From assembly GCF_039545035.1 (NCBI RefSeq), contig NZ_BAABRO010000008.1:62001-126000 (forward strand): a stretch of 64,000 bases of DNA, in the 5' to 3' direction. Within the stretch, counting starts at the first letter, position 1; every line of letters starts with the position of its first letter. The translations under genes and the position numbers were made by a program. Positions 35,130 through 43,262 of the stretch are shown piece after piece. The notes beneath the pieces are model-generated. The model searched no databases, was not told the DNA's origin, and saw only the letters and a list, made by a program, of their open reading frames with translations. This stretch comes from Novipirellula caenicola (GTDB lineage Bacteria; Planctomycetota; Planctomycetia; Pirellulales; Pirellulaceae).

Positions 35130-36660
35130 AATAGCCCCAACTACGAATCGCCGTGGCAGTCTCATTTTTCTGTCGCACCAATCTTTCTGTCTATCGTCCG
35201 AGCAATCGCCGAACCGAATTCGCCGAGAGTCCGGCACACTACAGGAGTGTTTATTCCGCAACAGTCGCCCTCGCCGTTCACGACCTTCGGTGTTTTTAGG
35301 TGCCGCAAGTGAGGACAGAAAGATTGGTGCGACAGAAAGATTCATCGGTGGCGAATCGAATTTCCGTGTCACCCTATTGTGATTGTCGCCTACTGTCCGA
35401 ATGCGAATCATGACGCTCGCAGCATCACGCTCGCGATGCGATGGAAGGTGCACTCCAGGCAACCAAAGGTTGGGTAGGAAGATGGAGAGGGCTGGGAAAT
35501 GGGAGAGGCAGAATGCGATGTTATTTAAATCGGCGATGACATGTTGTGGCTGAGAAGAAGCGAAAGGTTAAAAAATGAACGGATAAAAGATGGAAAACGA
35601 CGTGAGCGTTTAGGCCCAACTGCGAAACGCCATGGCAGGCTCCTTTTTCTGTCGCACCAATCTTTCTGTCTATCGTCCGAGCAATCGCCGAACCGAATTC
35701 GCCGAGAGTCCGGCACACCACAGGAGTGTTTATTCCGCAACAGTCGCCCTCGCCGTTCACGACCTTCGGTGTTTTTAGGTGCCGCAAGTGAGGACAGAAA
35801 GATTGATGCGACAGAAAGATTCATCGGTGGCGAATCGAATTTCCGTGTCACCCTATTGTGATTGTCGCCTACTGTCCGAATGCGAATCATGACGCTCGCA
35901 GCATCACGCTCGCGATGCGATGGAAGGTGCACTCCAGGCAACCAAAGGTTGGGTAGGAAGATGGAGGGGGCAGGAAAATGGGAGAGGCAAAATGCGATGT
36001 TATTTAAATCGGCGATGACATCTTGTGGCTGAGAAGAAGCGAAAGGTTAAAAAATGAACGGATAAAAGATGGAAACGACGTGAGCGTTTAGGTCCAACTG
36101 CGAGCCGCCGTGGCAGCCTCCTTTTTCTGTCGCACCAATCTTTCTGTCTATCGTCCGAGCAATCGCCGAACCGAATTCGCCGAGAGTCCGGCACACTACA
36201 GGAGTGTTTATTCCGCAACAGTCGCCCTCGCCGTTCACGACCTTCGGTGTTTTTAGGTGCCGCAAGTGAGGACAGAAAGATTGGTGCGACAGAAAGATTC
36301 ATCGGTGGCGAATCGAATTTCCGTGTCACCCTATTGTGATTGTCGCCTACTGTGCGAATGCGAATCATGACGCCCGCAGCATCACGCTCGCGATGCGATG
36401 GAAGGTGCACTCCAGGCAACCAAAGGTTGGGTAGGAAGATGGAGGGGGCAGGAAAATGGGAGAGGCAGAATGCGATGTTATTTAAATCGGCGGTGACATG
36501 TTGTGGCTGAGAAGAAGCGAAAGGTTAAAAAATGAACGGATAAAAGATGGAAAACGACGTGAGCGTTTAGGTCCAACTGCGAATCGCCGTGGCAGTCTTA
36601 TTTTTCTGTCGCACCAATCTTTCTGCCTACCTATCGTCCGGGCGACCGCCGAACGAGATT
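35130..36660. repeat. 479-bp tandem repeat, three full copies and a partial fourth
   Basis: The anchor TTTTTCTGTCGCACC starts at 35165, 35644, 36122 and 36601, giving periods of 479, 478 and 479 bp; copies are almost identical, the fourth diverges after ~60 bp. Each unit has a 22-bp inverted repeat (copy 1: 35170-35191 with 35314-35335; key core GCACCAATCTTTCTG) around a ~122-bp loop, perfect in copies 1 and 3 and with one mismatch in copy 2. Long minus-strand frames of 119-139 codons recur in each copy but look like by-products. Confidence 0.93.
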
Positions 36661-36698
36661 TTCGGTGAGTCCCCCACGCGACATCGACCGAAGATCGT

Positions 36699-36905
36699 CT
36701 AACGAAATAGGTGCGTCCATCGTAGGAATCGAAACAGTTTGCCTAGCAGTCTGGCTCGTTCGATGCGACGCTCTGCTTCGCCTTCCAGCTGTAATCGTCG
36801 CAAATGAACGTCACGATCGCTGTACCCGCAGGTCGGACAGCTTTCATCGCTCGTTGTCATCTGCTTTAGGCAACACGGGCATGTCGTTTCAGCCTCGTTG
36901 GGCAT
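36699..36905 (-). CDS. Small zinc-ribbon protein
   Basis: 68 residues from an ATG at 36905 with GGAGAA about 7 nt upstream. CPCC (residues 9-12) and CPTC (23-26) form a probable zinc ribbon, followed by a basic amphipathic helix (RRLQLEGEAERRIERARLLG). The frame stays open up to 37328, but that extension has no coding character. Function unknown. It sits between the tandem array and RAYT element 2. Confidence 0.6.
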   Translation of the reverse strand: MPNEAETTCPCCLKQMTTSDESCPTCGYSDRDVHLRRLQLEGEAERRIERARLLGKLFRFLRWTHLFR

Positions 36906-37260
36906 GATGTTTCTCCGAATAGGGATAGCGGCAGCGCTTCGGTCAACGTACCGATCGGTTTTGGAAAGTGAATGGGTATACGCGGCCAGCATCGCATCGA
37001 GACCTGGGAGACGCAAACAATTGCAACCGAATGTGTGGGGCCTGGTCGACATTTCCAGCAAATGCAGCATGTGAAGCATTGGTACTGATCGTATCCACCG
37101 GACCGTGGTAGGTAGGAGCGTCAGTCTTGTTGGGTAAGAGCATCGGTATCCACGTAAACAATTCACAATGTCGACTGCCATCTTTCCAGGCATCAAACCC
37201 GCAAACACGGGGCGCGCGGTGTCAACGAGAAAAAAGGTCGTCACGAGCCCAACCAGAAAG
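36906..37260. other. Intergenic region left of RAYT element 2
   Basis: 355 bp with no supported gene. The upstream region of the zinc-ribbon gene is here. No repeats or strong hairpins noticed. Confidence 0.4.
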
Positions 37261-37878
37261 AGAAAAGGGGAAAAGGGTTTTAATGGCAGCAGATAGTGGG
37301 TAGGTTGGCTCAAGACTGACCGAGACACACGGCGGGAGCTTTTGATGATGCCCAGGACGAAGCGGCCGGATGAAGCGGGGAAGACTTTTCACGCCATCAA
37401 CCGGCAAGAGATCTTCCACAAACCTGAAGACTACGAAGTGTTTCTGAGAACGCTCAGTGAAGGCCTTGGGAAATACCCCGTGGATCTCTTTTTGTTTTAC
37501 GTAATGCCAAACCATTGGCACTTGGTTCTACGGCCGCGAAAAGACAGCGCGATGGGCAGGCTGTGCGGATGGCTCTCCTTCACGCACACGCTTCGATACC
37601 ATGCGCACCATCACACCCGTGGCCACGGGCATCTTTACCAAGGGCCGTTCAAGAGCTTCGAAGTCGAAGATGACGCGCACTTTTTCACGCTGTCCGACTC
37701 TGCACCACGCGCGGACGCCCCTTTGGTTCTCAAGAGTGGATCGATGAAACCTGCGAACGAAATGGCATTTGGTTTACAGTCCGACCACGAGGCCGGCCAA
37801 GGAAGAAGCCAAAAACAGAAGCGGTCCAACCGCCACCGCACTGAACGAGACGGACATTAAACCCCCTTCCCCTTTTCT
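37261..37878 (+). mobile_element. Decayed RAYT element 2
   Basis: Left end 37261-37283 (AGAAAAGGGGAAAAGGGT, then TTTAA) and right end 37857-37878 (TTAAACCCCCTTCCCCTTTT) are imperfect inverted repeats of about 22 bp, the same as those of element 1. Between them is a transposase gene with its middle removed. RAYTs are single-copy or low-copy Y1/HUH transposases linked to REP hairpins; neither copy here can be active. Confidence 0.8.
37345..37860 (+). pseudogene. REP-associated tyrosine transposase, internally deleted and frameshifted
   Basis: Start ATG at 37345 with GGGAG about 8 nt upstream. Intact N-terminal part: GKTFHAINRQEIFHKPEDYEVF, then the HUH motif in VMPNHWHLVLRPR and GHLYQGPFKSFEVEDDAHFF. 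Directly after FFTL the CRYVERN-type helix with the catalytic Tyr, expected in this family, is missing; sequence jumps to SDSAPRADAP, which is the RAYT C-terminus in the wrong frame. Read one base earlier, the same DNA gives TTRGRPFGSQEWIDETCERN and RPRGRPRKK to a TGA at 37842-37844. So one deletion removed the catalytic Tyr and shifted the frame. Confidence 0.85.
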
Positions 37879-38166
37879 TGCCTTGGTAGGCGGGGGCAGA
37901 GGGAACGCTGTTTCGGCTGTTCACAACTCACAACACTAACGCCAGCGCGGCGGTACTTGGTTCCTCGATCCGGCCCCTTGGAATCCGTGACGGAAATACG
38001 ATCACGCCGTTCCGTGGCGGGGCGATCGAGGTTCATGAGGAAGCAACGTTCAGCGGTTTTGCTGGCAAAGCGATTGGTCTTGAGCATTTGCATCTCGTAT
38101 GGATTTACGGGCGTCGGGTTTGGTACGATTCCGCTGTGAAACATCCAGTGCTGACGAGGTGCATTT
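37879..38166. other. Intergenic region right of RAYT element 2
   Basis: 288 bp. No gene is supported. It contains the promoter side of the small gene at 38167; a GAGGTG ribosome binding site stands before its ATG. Confidence 0.4.
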
Positions 38167-38415
38167 ATGTCTAACGAGACCAATATCTTGCCGAATGTCA
38201 GTGCGGCTGGACTCAAAGCGCTTGCCGATGCCGTGCTCGCGCCCAAAATGCACGCCAAATTGGACGATCTACTGGCACGTAATGCGGACGGCACGCTCGC
38301 TGCAGAAGAATTGAAAGAGCTGGATGCGATCATCGAACAAATCGACGAATTGAATCTCTTGAAAGCTCGTGCCGAGTACACTCTCCGACAGCAAGATCAG
38401 TCGAACGGCCAGTGA
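38167..38415 (+). CDS. Small acidic helical protein, HNH-partner type
   Basis: 82 residues, GAGGTG about 8 nt before the ATG. Residues 28-76 form a charged helical pair (HAKLDDLLARNADGTLAAEE, LKELDAIIEQIDELNLLKARA). This pattern (LDxLLxRNAxGxLxxEExxELDxLxxxxxxLxLLKARA) is one I associate with small proteins encoded immediately upstream of HNH endonucleases in cyanobacteria and planctomycetes. The stop overlaps a following GTG (GTGA), as expected for such a pair, but the partner is truncated. Confidence 0.65.
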   Translation: MSNETNILPNVSAAGLKALADAVLAPKMHAKLDDLLARNADGTLAAEELKELDAIIEQIDELNLLKARAEYTLRQQDQSNGQ

Positions 38416-38492
38416 GTCGATATGTGCCTCTTGATTTAAAGCGGCGTGTTCGAGCCCTTTGGGTTGCAGCTGGACGACATCCGCCTAACTGA
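38412..38492 (+). pseudogene. Truncated start of an HNH endonuclease gene
   Basis: GTG at 38412 overlaps the upstream stop. Twenty-six codons read MSRYVPLDLKRRVRALWVAA followed by GRHPPN and stop. HNH proteins of this group begin MSRYI/V-P-x-x-L-x-R-x-VRxRA, so the first ~15 codons fit; the CEYC zinc/HNH core is missing. Inference: a remnant after deletion. Short length limits certainty. Confidence 0.45.
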
Positions 38493-39232
38493 TATAGTCT
38501 GGCTCGGGGGCGATACCGGGGAATTTTTTCCGGTATCGTCGAATGGCAGTCCAGGCCCGACAGACCAACACTCGGTCCCAACCCCCAAAGCGTCGCCGGC
38601 GAGCATCGTCGCATCGCAGTGAGCATATCGTTGGTCGTAGGCAAACCTCCGGCACAACAAAAGAGGAGCGGACGGTTCCTCAGGCTGTTCGCCTGGGCTA
38701 AGCATATGAACGGGGCTTTGCCCCTGAGTGGTCCATGAACTAACGGCGATGGCGACGATTGCGTTGCGATTGGCGTGGTCGGTGTGAGTCCCGAAGGGAC
38801 GGCTGGATATGGCCGCGACCGTGACGCCGTGAATGTTGAAAAACATGGATGCAGAAAAAACTTCGCCACCTTTTTCGCTCGTCCCTTTGAACGCCGCCAA
38901 AGAATCGAATCGGCTGAAGCCTACACTCCGACGGTTGGAGTCCAGGCTTCAGCCGCTCTTGTTTTCGTCATCGTAAAGGTTGCGGAGCGGTGAGCACCGC
39001 ACTTAGCGGCTTAACCCTAGCGAAGCCTTCTCAGGGGCTGGCTTGAGGTAATCGGGGGGCAGGCACCCCTTCACTCTTTCGAGAAAAGGCAACTTCTTTG
39101 ATCTTGGGTATGGTTGTCTGCCTTCAGCGTCAAACGATTTCGATTTTTGTCTATGATGTGCCTCGGTAGGTAGCGAGACGGAACTCTCATTTTGACAAAG
39201 ATCACTTTTGACCCCCTCAGGATAGACTGACC
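38493..39232. other. Intergenic region with dispersed hairpin repeats
   Basis: 740 bp without a supported gene. It holds short palindromes at about 38690-38830 related to those at 34600-34836 (GGGGCTTTGCCCC, GTCCCGAAGGGAC), the long hairpin at 38911-38955, and the promoter region of the sialate esterase gene at the right end (TTGACA at 39192-39197 is the only -35-like hit I saw). Confidence 0.5.
38911..38955. repeat. Long composite hairpin
   Basis: CGGCTGAAGCCT (38911-38922) pairs perfectly with AGGCTTCAGCCG (38944-38955); a nested ACTCC/GGAGT stem closes a GACGGTT-type loop. Followed by CTCTTGTTTTC, so it could terminate transcription, but it looks like a member of a dispersed intergenic family. 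Confidence 0.65.
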
Positions 39233-40807
39233 ATGACCCCTCTCTTTTCACGCTCTCGTCACCGATTCCGTATCGCCGCTTCGCGGATCTTCTCTCTTGC
39301 TCTCCCCTTTGCCCTGCCGATGTTGGGGCTTGTTTGTGGGCTTTTGATTGCCGTCACCGGCAGCTCGCTGCTGGCCGAGCAACCGCAGGCCGCGACACTG
39401 AAACTCGCCGGCATCTTTGCCGACGACATGGTGCTGCAGCGTGAGACCGACGCGGCGATCTGGGGTAAAGCGGCGGCGAATGCCGAGGTCTCGATCACGC
39501 CCTCTTGGAATGGAAACGCAAGCCTCGCGACCGCGGATTCGCAGGGGCGTTGGCAGACCACACTCGCTACGCCCGCCGCCGGTGGGCCGTATGAGATTCA
39601 AATCGAATCAGGCGAACAAGCGGTGACACTCGAAAATGTCTTGGTCGGCGAAGTGTGGATTTGTTCGGGGCAATCCAACATGCAGTGGAAGATGCGTGGG
39701 TTTGGGCCGGATGAATTCAAAGAGGATGTCGACAAAGCCAACTATCCCAACATTCGCTTCTGTGATGTGCCGCAGAATCTCGCCTTCAAAGAACAGCAGG
39801 ATGTTCAGTCGAAGTGGTCAATTTGTAATCCGCAGACGGCATACAACTTTAGTGCCGTCGCCTATTTCTTTGGTTCACGATTGCATCAAGAACTCGATAT
39901 TCCCATCGGTTTGATTTCAACCAACTGGGGTGGTTCATCCGCCGAAGCATGGACAAGTCAAAAAAAGTTGCAAGCGGAATTCCCCGAGTTTGCTGAAACG
40001 CTGGCAAGTTACCCGGGATTGATCGAAGAGATCGGCGAACTGCAATCACGGAGCCAAAAAAAGCCCAAGGGGATCAATCACCGGCTTCCCTCGGTGCTGT
40101 ACAACAGCATGATCAAGCCGCTGATGCCGATGGCGATGCGTGGCGTGATCTGGTACCAAGGCGAATCCAACGTCGAACGGCCCTATCAATACCGAAAACT
40201 GTTTCCGGCAATGATTCGTGATTGGCGTGAACAATGGGGCATCGGTGACTTTCCCTTTTACTTTGTCCAAATCGCTCCGTTCAGCTACAAAACCAGTCCG
40301 TACCCGGCAGCGCTGTTGCGAGAAGCTCAAGCGATGACGTTGTCGGTCCCCAATACGGGAATGGCGGTGACGATGGACATTGGTAACGAGACCAACATTC
40401 ACCCGAAACCGAAAAAGCCGGTCGGCGAACGTTTGGCTCGGTTAGCACTCCGCCGGACTTACGGAAAATCGGACCTCGTCGACTCGGGGCCCGAGTATCA
40501 ATCAATGAAAGTCGAAGGCGACAGAATTCGGTTGTCGTTTGACCATGTCGGCTCGGGGCTGGTCAGCCGCGACGGCGAAGCGCTAAGCCACTTTGCAATC
40601 GCCGGTGATGACCAAAACTTTGTTCCTGCCAAAGCGACGATCGATGGTGACACAGTCGTGGTTCACAGCGAGCAGGTGGATACGCCAGTGGCAGTGCGTT
40701 TCGGTTGGGGCAACGCGGACGCACCCAATTTAAGCAACCAGGAAGGCTTGCCAGCATCGTCGTTCCGAACCGATGATTGGCCGGTTCCACGACAAGGTGG
40801 GAAATAG
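39233..40807 (+). CDS. Secreted sialate O-acetylesterase-family esterase
   Basis: 524 residues. A basic N-terminus and a hydrophobic stretch (FALPMLGLVCGLLIAVTGSSLLA) form a signal peptide. The SASA/SGNH esterase domain has the nucleophile Ser148 in CSGQSNMQWKM, oxyanion regions TNWGGSSAEAW and IWYQGESN, and a late DIGNETNIHPKPK with the catalytic His. Family members remove O-acetyl groups from sialic acids or plant and algal polysaccharides. It opens the polysaccharide-processing region. Start ATG at 39233. Confidence 0.9.
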   Translation: MTPLFSRSRHRFRIAASRIFSLALPFALPMLGLVCGLLIAVTGSSLLAEQPQAATLKLAGIFADDMVLQRETDAAIWGKAAANAEVSITPSWNGNASLATADSQGRWQTTLATPAAGGPYEIQIESGEQAVTLENVLVGEVWICSGQSNMQWKMRGFGPDEFKEDVDKANYPNIRFCDVPQNLAFKEQQDVQSKWSICNPQTAYNFSAVAYFFGSRLHQELDIPIGLISTNWGGSSAEAWTSQKKLQAEFPEFAETLASYPGLIEEIGELQSRSQKKPKGINHRLPSVLYNSMIKPLMPMAMRGVIWYQGESNVERPYQYRKLFPAMIRDWREQWGIGDFPFYFVQIAPFSYKTSPYPAALLREAQAMTLSVPNTGMAVTMDIGNETNIHPKPKKPVGERLARLALRRTYGKSDLVDSGPEYQSMKVEGDRIRLSFDHVGSGLVSRDGEALSHFAIAGDDQNFVPAKATIDGDTVVVHSEQVDTPVAVRFGWGNADAPNLSNQEGLPASSFRTDDWPVPRQGGK

Positions 40808-41029
40808 CAGACTGCAATCGAAGTGGACCAGGGTGGGTCTTGGGGCAGCGATGCACGCCCCAAGACCCCGTCGCGTCAGTCATTTTAGGGGGTTCTTATT
40901 GCGTAGGTCGCGTCGGCAGATAGGGACAGCGAAGTGACGTGGTCTGTCGTCATTTAGGTCACTGATGAAATTGCAACCGCCGAAAAAGTAAGGCAGGGAA
41001 AGCCTACTTGCAATATTTCACGGATTGAA

Positions 41030-42049
41030 ATGTCTAGAACTCAGTCGTTTGTGTTGGCCTTTGTCTGCATCGCTGCAACGACACTTAGCAGCCAAGTCAG
41101 TGCGGAATGGTATGCGGATGTCGATAGCGGAGCGATGTTTATTAATGCACCTGACTTCCGGTTCTTTGCCAGACGAGGTGAAACATCTCCCTTCGAGCGA
41201 ATCGAAAGTATCACCACCGACGATGGTGAAGACTTCGCTGCATTTGTGGGGGGCAAAGCGGGCTGGATCTTTGATGGATCGCTGCTAGGCACCGGGAATA
41301 TGCGGCTCGAATTCTCTGGCTTTTATGCTGGCTTCGATGATGACACCGCTGTCACCTTTTCCGACCCTGGACCCGGTATGCGGTATGGCTTTGTGGCGTT
41401 GGACAACACGACAGGGTATGGAACGACGGACCCACCATACACCGCCGACGTTCTCCATACGGTCACCTCTCGCGAAATCGACTTCGGTGGCTACGATCTG
41501 TTGTTGCATCAAGATTTCCGTTTGGATGAAAACCGTATGTGGACGTTGTACGGAGGTCCTTCGCTGCAACATCTGTATCAAGATTTGATGACCACGATTT
41601 CTTACCCTAATTCCGCCAGCCACTCGGGGGCGACGCTCAATGAATCGTTGGACACGGACTATGTCGGCGGAAAAGTAGGGATTAGCGGACGGCGGAAACT
41701 CAATTCGCGGTGGAGTTTGTTTCTGGATGGCAACACGGGAATCTATCATGCCCGAACTCGCTATGACGGTCGATTTGTTCATGCCAGTTCATTTCCCCCT
41801 CACGACGATCGCATTGGGCTGACGCGGCACGATAACGCCGTCTCGACGCAAGCAAGGCTTGAACTGACGCGTCAAATGAACGATTCCGTCTTCCTCAGTT
41901 TGACGTCCGACGTCCAACACCTGGATTACGCCGGGCAGATGGATTACGGAACTCGCGTTGATACAGTCCCCGACGGATCAACGCTGTCCATCGGCAGCGA
42001 TGAATTGCTCAGTGCCACAGTTGGACTGCGGCTGACGATCTTCCGCTAA
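41030..42049 (+). CDS. Outer-membrane beta-barrel-like protein
   Basis: 339 residues with a signal peptide (SFVLAFVCIAATTLSSQVSA, cleavage before EWYADV). The mature part alternates polar and aromatic residues in strand-like segments: MRLEFSGFYAGFDD, GGYDLLLHQDFRLD, RWSLFLDGNTGIYHARTRYD. It ends in the strand SATVGLRLTIFR, as outer-membrane barrels do. It reads like the Lpp-type/MOMP-like barrel family of planctomycetes, but the exact family is not recognised. A porin or envelope role is inferred. Confidence 0.75.
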   Translation: MSRTQSFVLAFVCIAATTLSSQVSAEWYADVDSGAMFINAPDFRFFARRGETSPFERIESITTDDGEDFAAFVGGKAGWIFDGSLLGTGNMRLEFSGFYAGFDDDTAVTFSDPGPGMRYGFVALDNTTGYGTTDPPYTADVLHTVTSREIDFGGYDLLLHQDFRLDENRMWTLYGGPSLQHLYQDLMTTISYPNSASHSGATLNESLDTDYVGGKVGISGRRKLNSRWSLFLDGNTGIYHARTRYDGRFVHASSFPPHDDRIGLTRHDNAVSTQARLELTRQMNDSVFLSLTSDVQHLDYAGQMDYGTRVDTVPDGSTLSIGSDELLSATVGLRLTIFR

Positions 42050-42173
42050 CCGCGACGACGATCCATCATCAGATAAATAATCCAAGCCTCATCCACCGAC
42101 GATGGTCTGTGGGTTGGTTGGAGAACGCTAAAAACAAAGCTTCCTTTTTATCGTGGGCTCATCGGCATCACGG

Positions 42174-43040
42174 TCATTTTTTCTGATTCAATAACTTGGT
42201 ATCAACCAACCACTCACACATCCGCTGCGGCCAATCACCGGCGGCGTTTGTCGAGTCGGGGCGGAATCCGAAGCCGTGGCCGGCGTTACTGTAGACGTGC
42301 ATTTCGCAAGGCACATCGGCTGCCTTATACTGCAAGTACACCTTGGCCATTCCGATCGAGATGTCCTCGCGATCATGAAAACCAAACGCGATGAAGGCGG
42401 GCGGCATACCGGGTTTGACCGTGAACGTGCTTGATTTTCCGGGGTAGATTAGCCCTTGGAAATCGGGGCGACTGCTGACTCGTTGGACCGGGTCGTCACT
42501 TTGCGGATTGCCGTCTTCGGGGTTCATCGCCGAATACGCCGCCAATTCACCTCCTGCCGAAAAGCCGACGATGCCAATGCGATCGGGATCGATCTTCCAC
42601 GCTTCCGCGTTGGCCCGCACCGTGCGAATCGCGCGGCGGGTGTCATCCATCGCATGCCCTTCTAGGGTGTAAGGCGAATCCGGTTCACGGCACAGGCGAT
42701 ATCGCAGCACAAACGCCGCGATGCCATGCTCCGCAAACCACGCTGCCAGTGCATCGCCCTCGTGCCCCAAACACAGTTTTTGGTGGCCACCGCCCGGAGC
42801 GATCAAAATGGCGGTGCCGGTGGCCTGGTCTGCGGCGGGCAAGTAGGGCGTGATCGAGGGGTGATGCACGTTGCTGACGTTGCTCCCGTTCAACGTTTCG
42901 GGTTCATGCATCCGCTCGACCGATCCAGGAGCACCGTCAGCCCAAAGCGGAATTTTAGCGGGCGAATCAGTCGCAAAGCACGGAACTGTATAGAGAACCG
43001 AAAGGCATAGGGCCAAGCAAATCATTCGATAACGTGTCAT
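42174..43040 (-). CDS. Secreted alpha/beta hydrolase (esterase)
   Basis: 288 residues with signal peptide (MICLALCLSVLYTVPCFA). Oxyanion motif LIAPGGGHQ at 79-87, nucleophile Ser161 in GFSAGGELAA, a candidate catalytic Asp in FGFHDRED and the His in NAGHGFGF. This is the dienelactone hydrolase/BD-FAE-like esterase type common among planctomycete polysaccharide genes, where carbohydrate esters are likely targets. The orientation is opposite to the flanking genes. Confidence 0.85.
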   Translation of the reverse strand: MTRYRMICLALCLSVLYTVPCFATDSPAKIPLWADGAPGSVERMHEPETLNGSNVSNVHHPSITPYLPAADQATGTAILIAPGGGHQKLCLGHEGDALAAWFAEHGIAAFVLRYRLCREPDSPYTLEGHAMDDTRRAIRTVRANAEAWKIDPDRIGIVGFSAGGELAAYSAMNPEDGNPQSDDPVQRVSSRPDFQGLIYPGKSSTFTVKPGMPPAFIAFGFHDREDISIGMAKVYLQYKAADVPCEMHVYSNAGHGFGFRPDSTNAAGDWPQRMCEWLVDTKLLNQKK

Positions 43041-43095
43041 ATCGCGAAGTCATCTCCAGGTGGTTTGAATTTCCACGTCATTGTAACCAATTCCA

Positions 43096-43181
43096 GTAGG
43101 CCGGATCCGCAGCGGCAACTAGTTCACATCCAACCTGCCGCTGGCAGAGTTGCATCGCTAATGTGACTTGATCCGGCCTAC
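43096..43181. repeat. Small element with 12-bp terminal inverted repeats
   Basis: GTAGGCCGGATC (43096-43107) and GATCCGGCCTAC (43170-43181) are perfect inverted repeats bounding 62 bp that contain an internal TGCCGCTGGCAG palindrome. A dispersed intergenic element or a large hairpin, in the space between divergent genes. Confidence 0.6.
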
Positions 43182-43262
43182 CGAACTAACTGCTAAAGCG
43201 GCGAATTCGTTGGACTATACTTGGCGTTTCAAAATTCCTTTGTGCCGCTGAGTTCTGTTTTG

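Noticed and set aside
34697-35131. Plus-strand frames of about 140 codons across RAYT element 1
   Set aside because: They cross hairpin repeats and read the transposase segment in wrong frames; the true remnant is the 62-codon frame at 34903-35091.
35103-36419. Three similar minus-strand frames of 119-139 codons (each beginning MPGVHLPSHRERDAA) in the tandem array
   Set aside because: They recur because the DNA repeats. Frame ends change from copy to copy, the first runs into the RAYT end, there is no ribosome site, and the composition is Arg/Ser-rich as expected of non-coding GC-rich sequence.
35130-36660. CRISPR or integron-like array
   Set aside because: Units are 479 bp and nearly identical along their whole length, with no unique spacers or short repeats and no cas or integrase gene.
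36906-37328. N-terminal extension of the zinc-ribbon gene
   Set aside because: No coding pattern before the ATG at 36905, which has a good ribosome binding site.
34600-39232. Defence island
   Set aside because: The region is repeat-rich, but apart from a 26-codon HNH remnant no restriction, toxin-antitoxin, CRISPR or abortive-infection gene could be identified.
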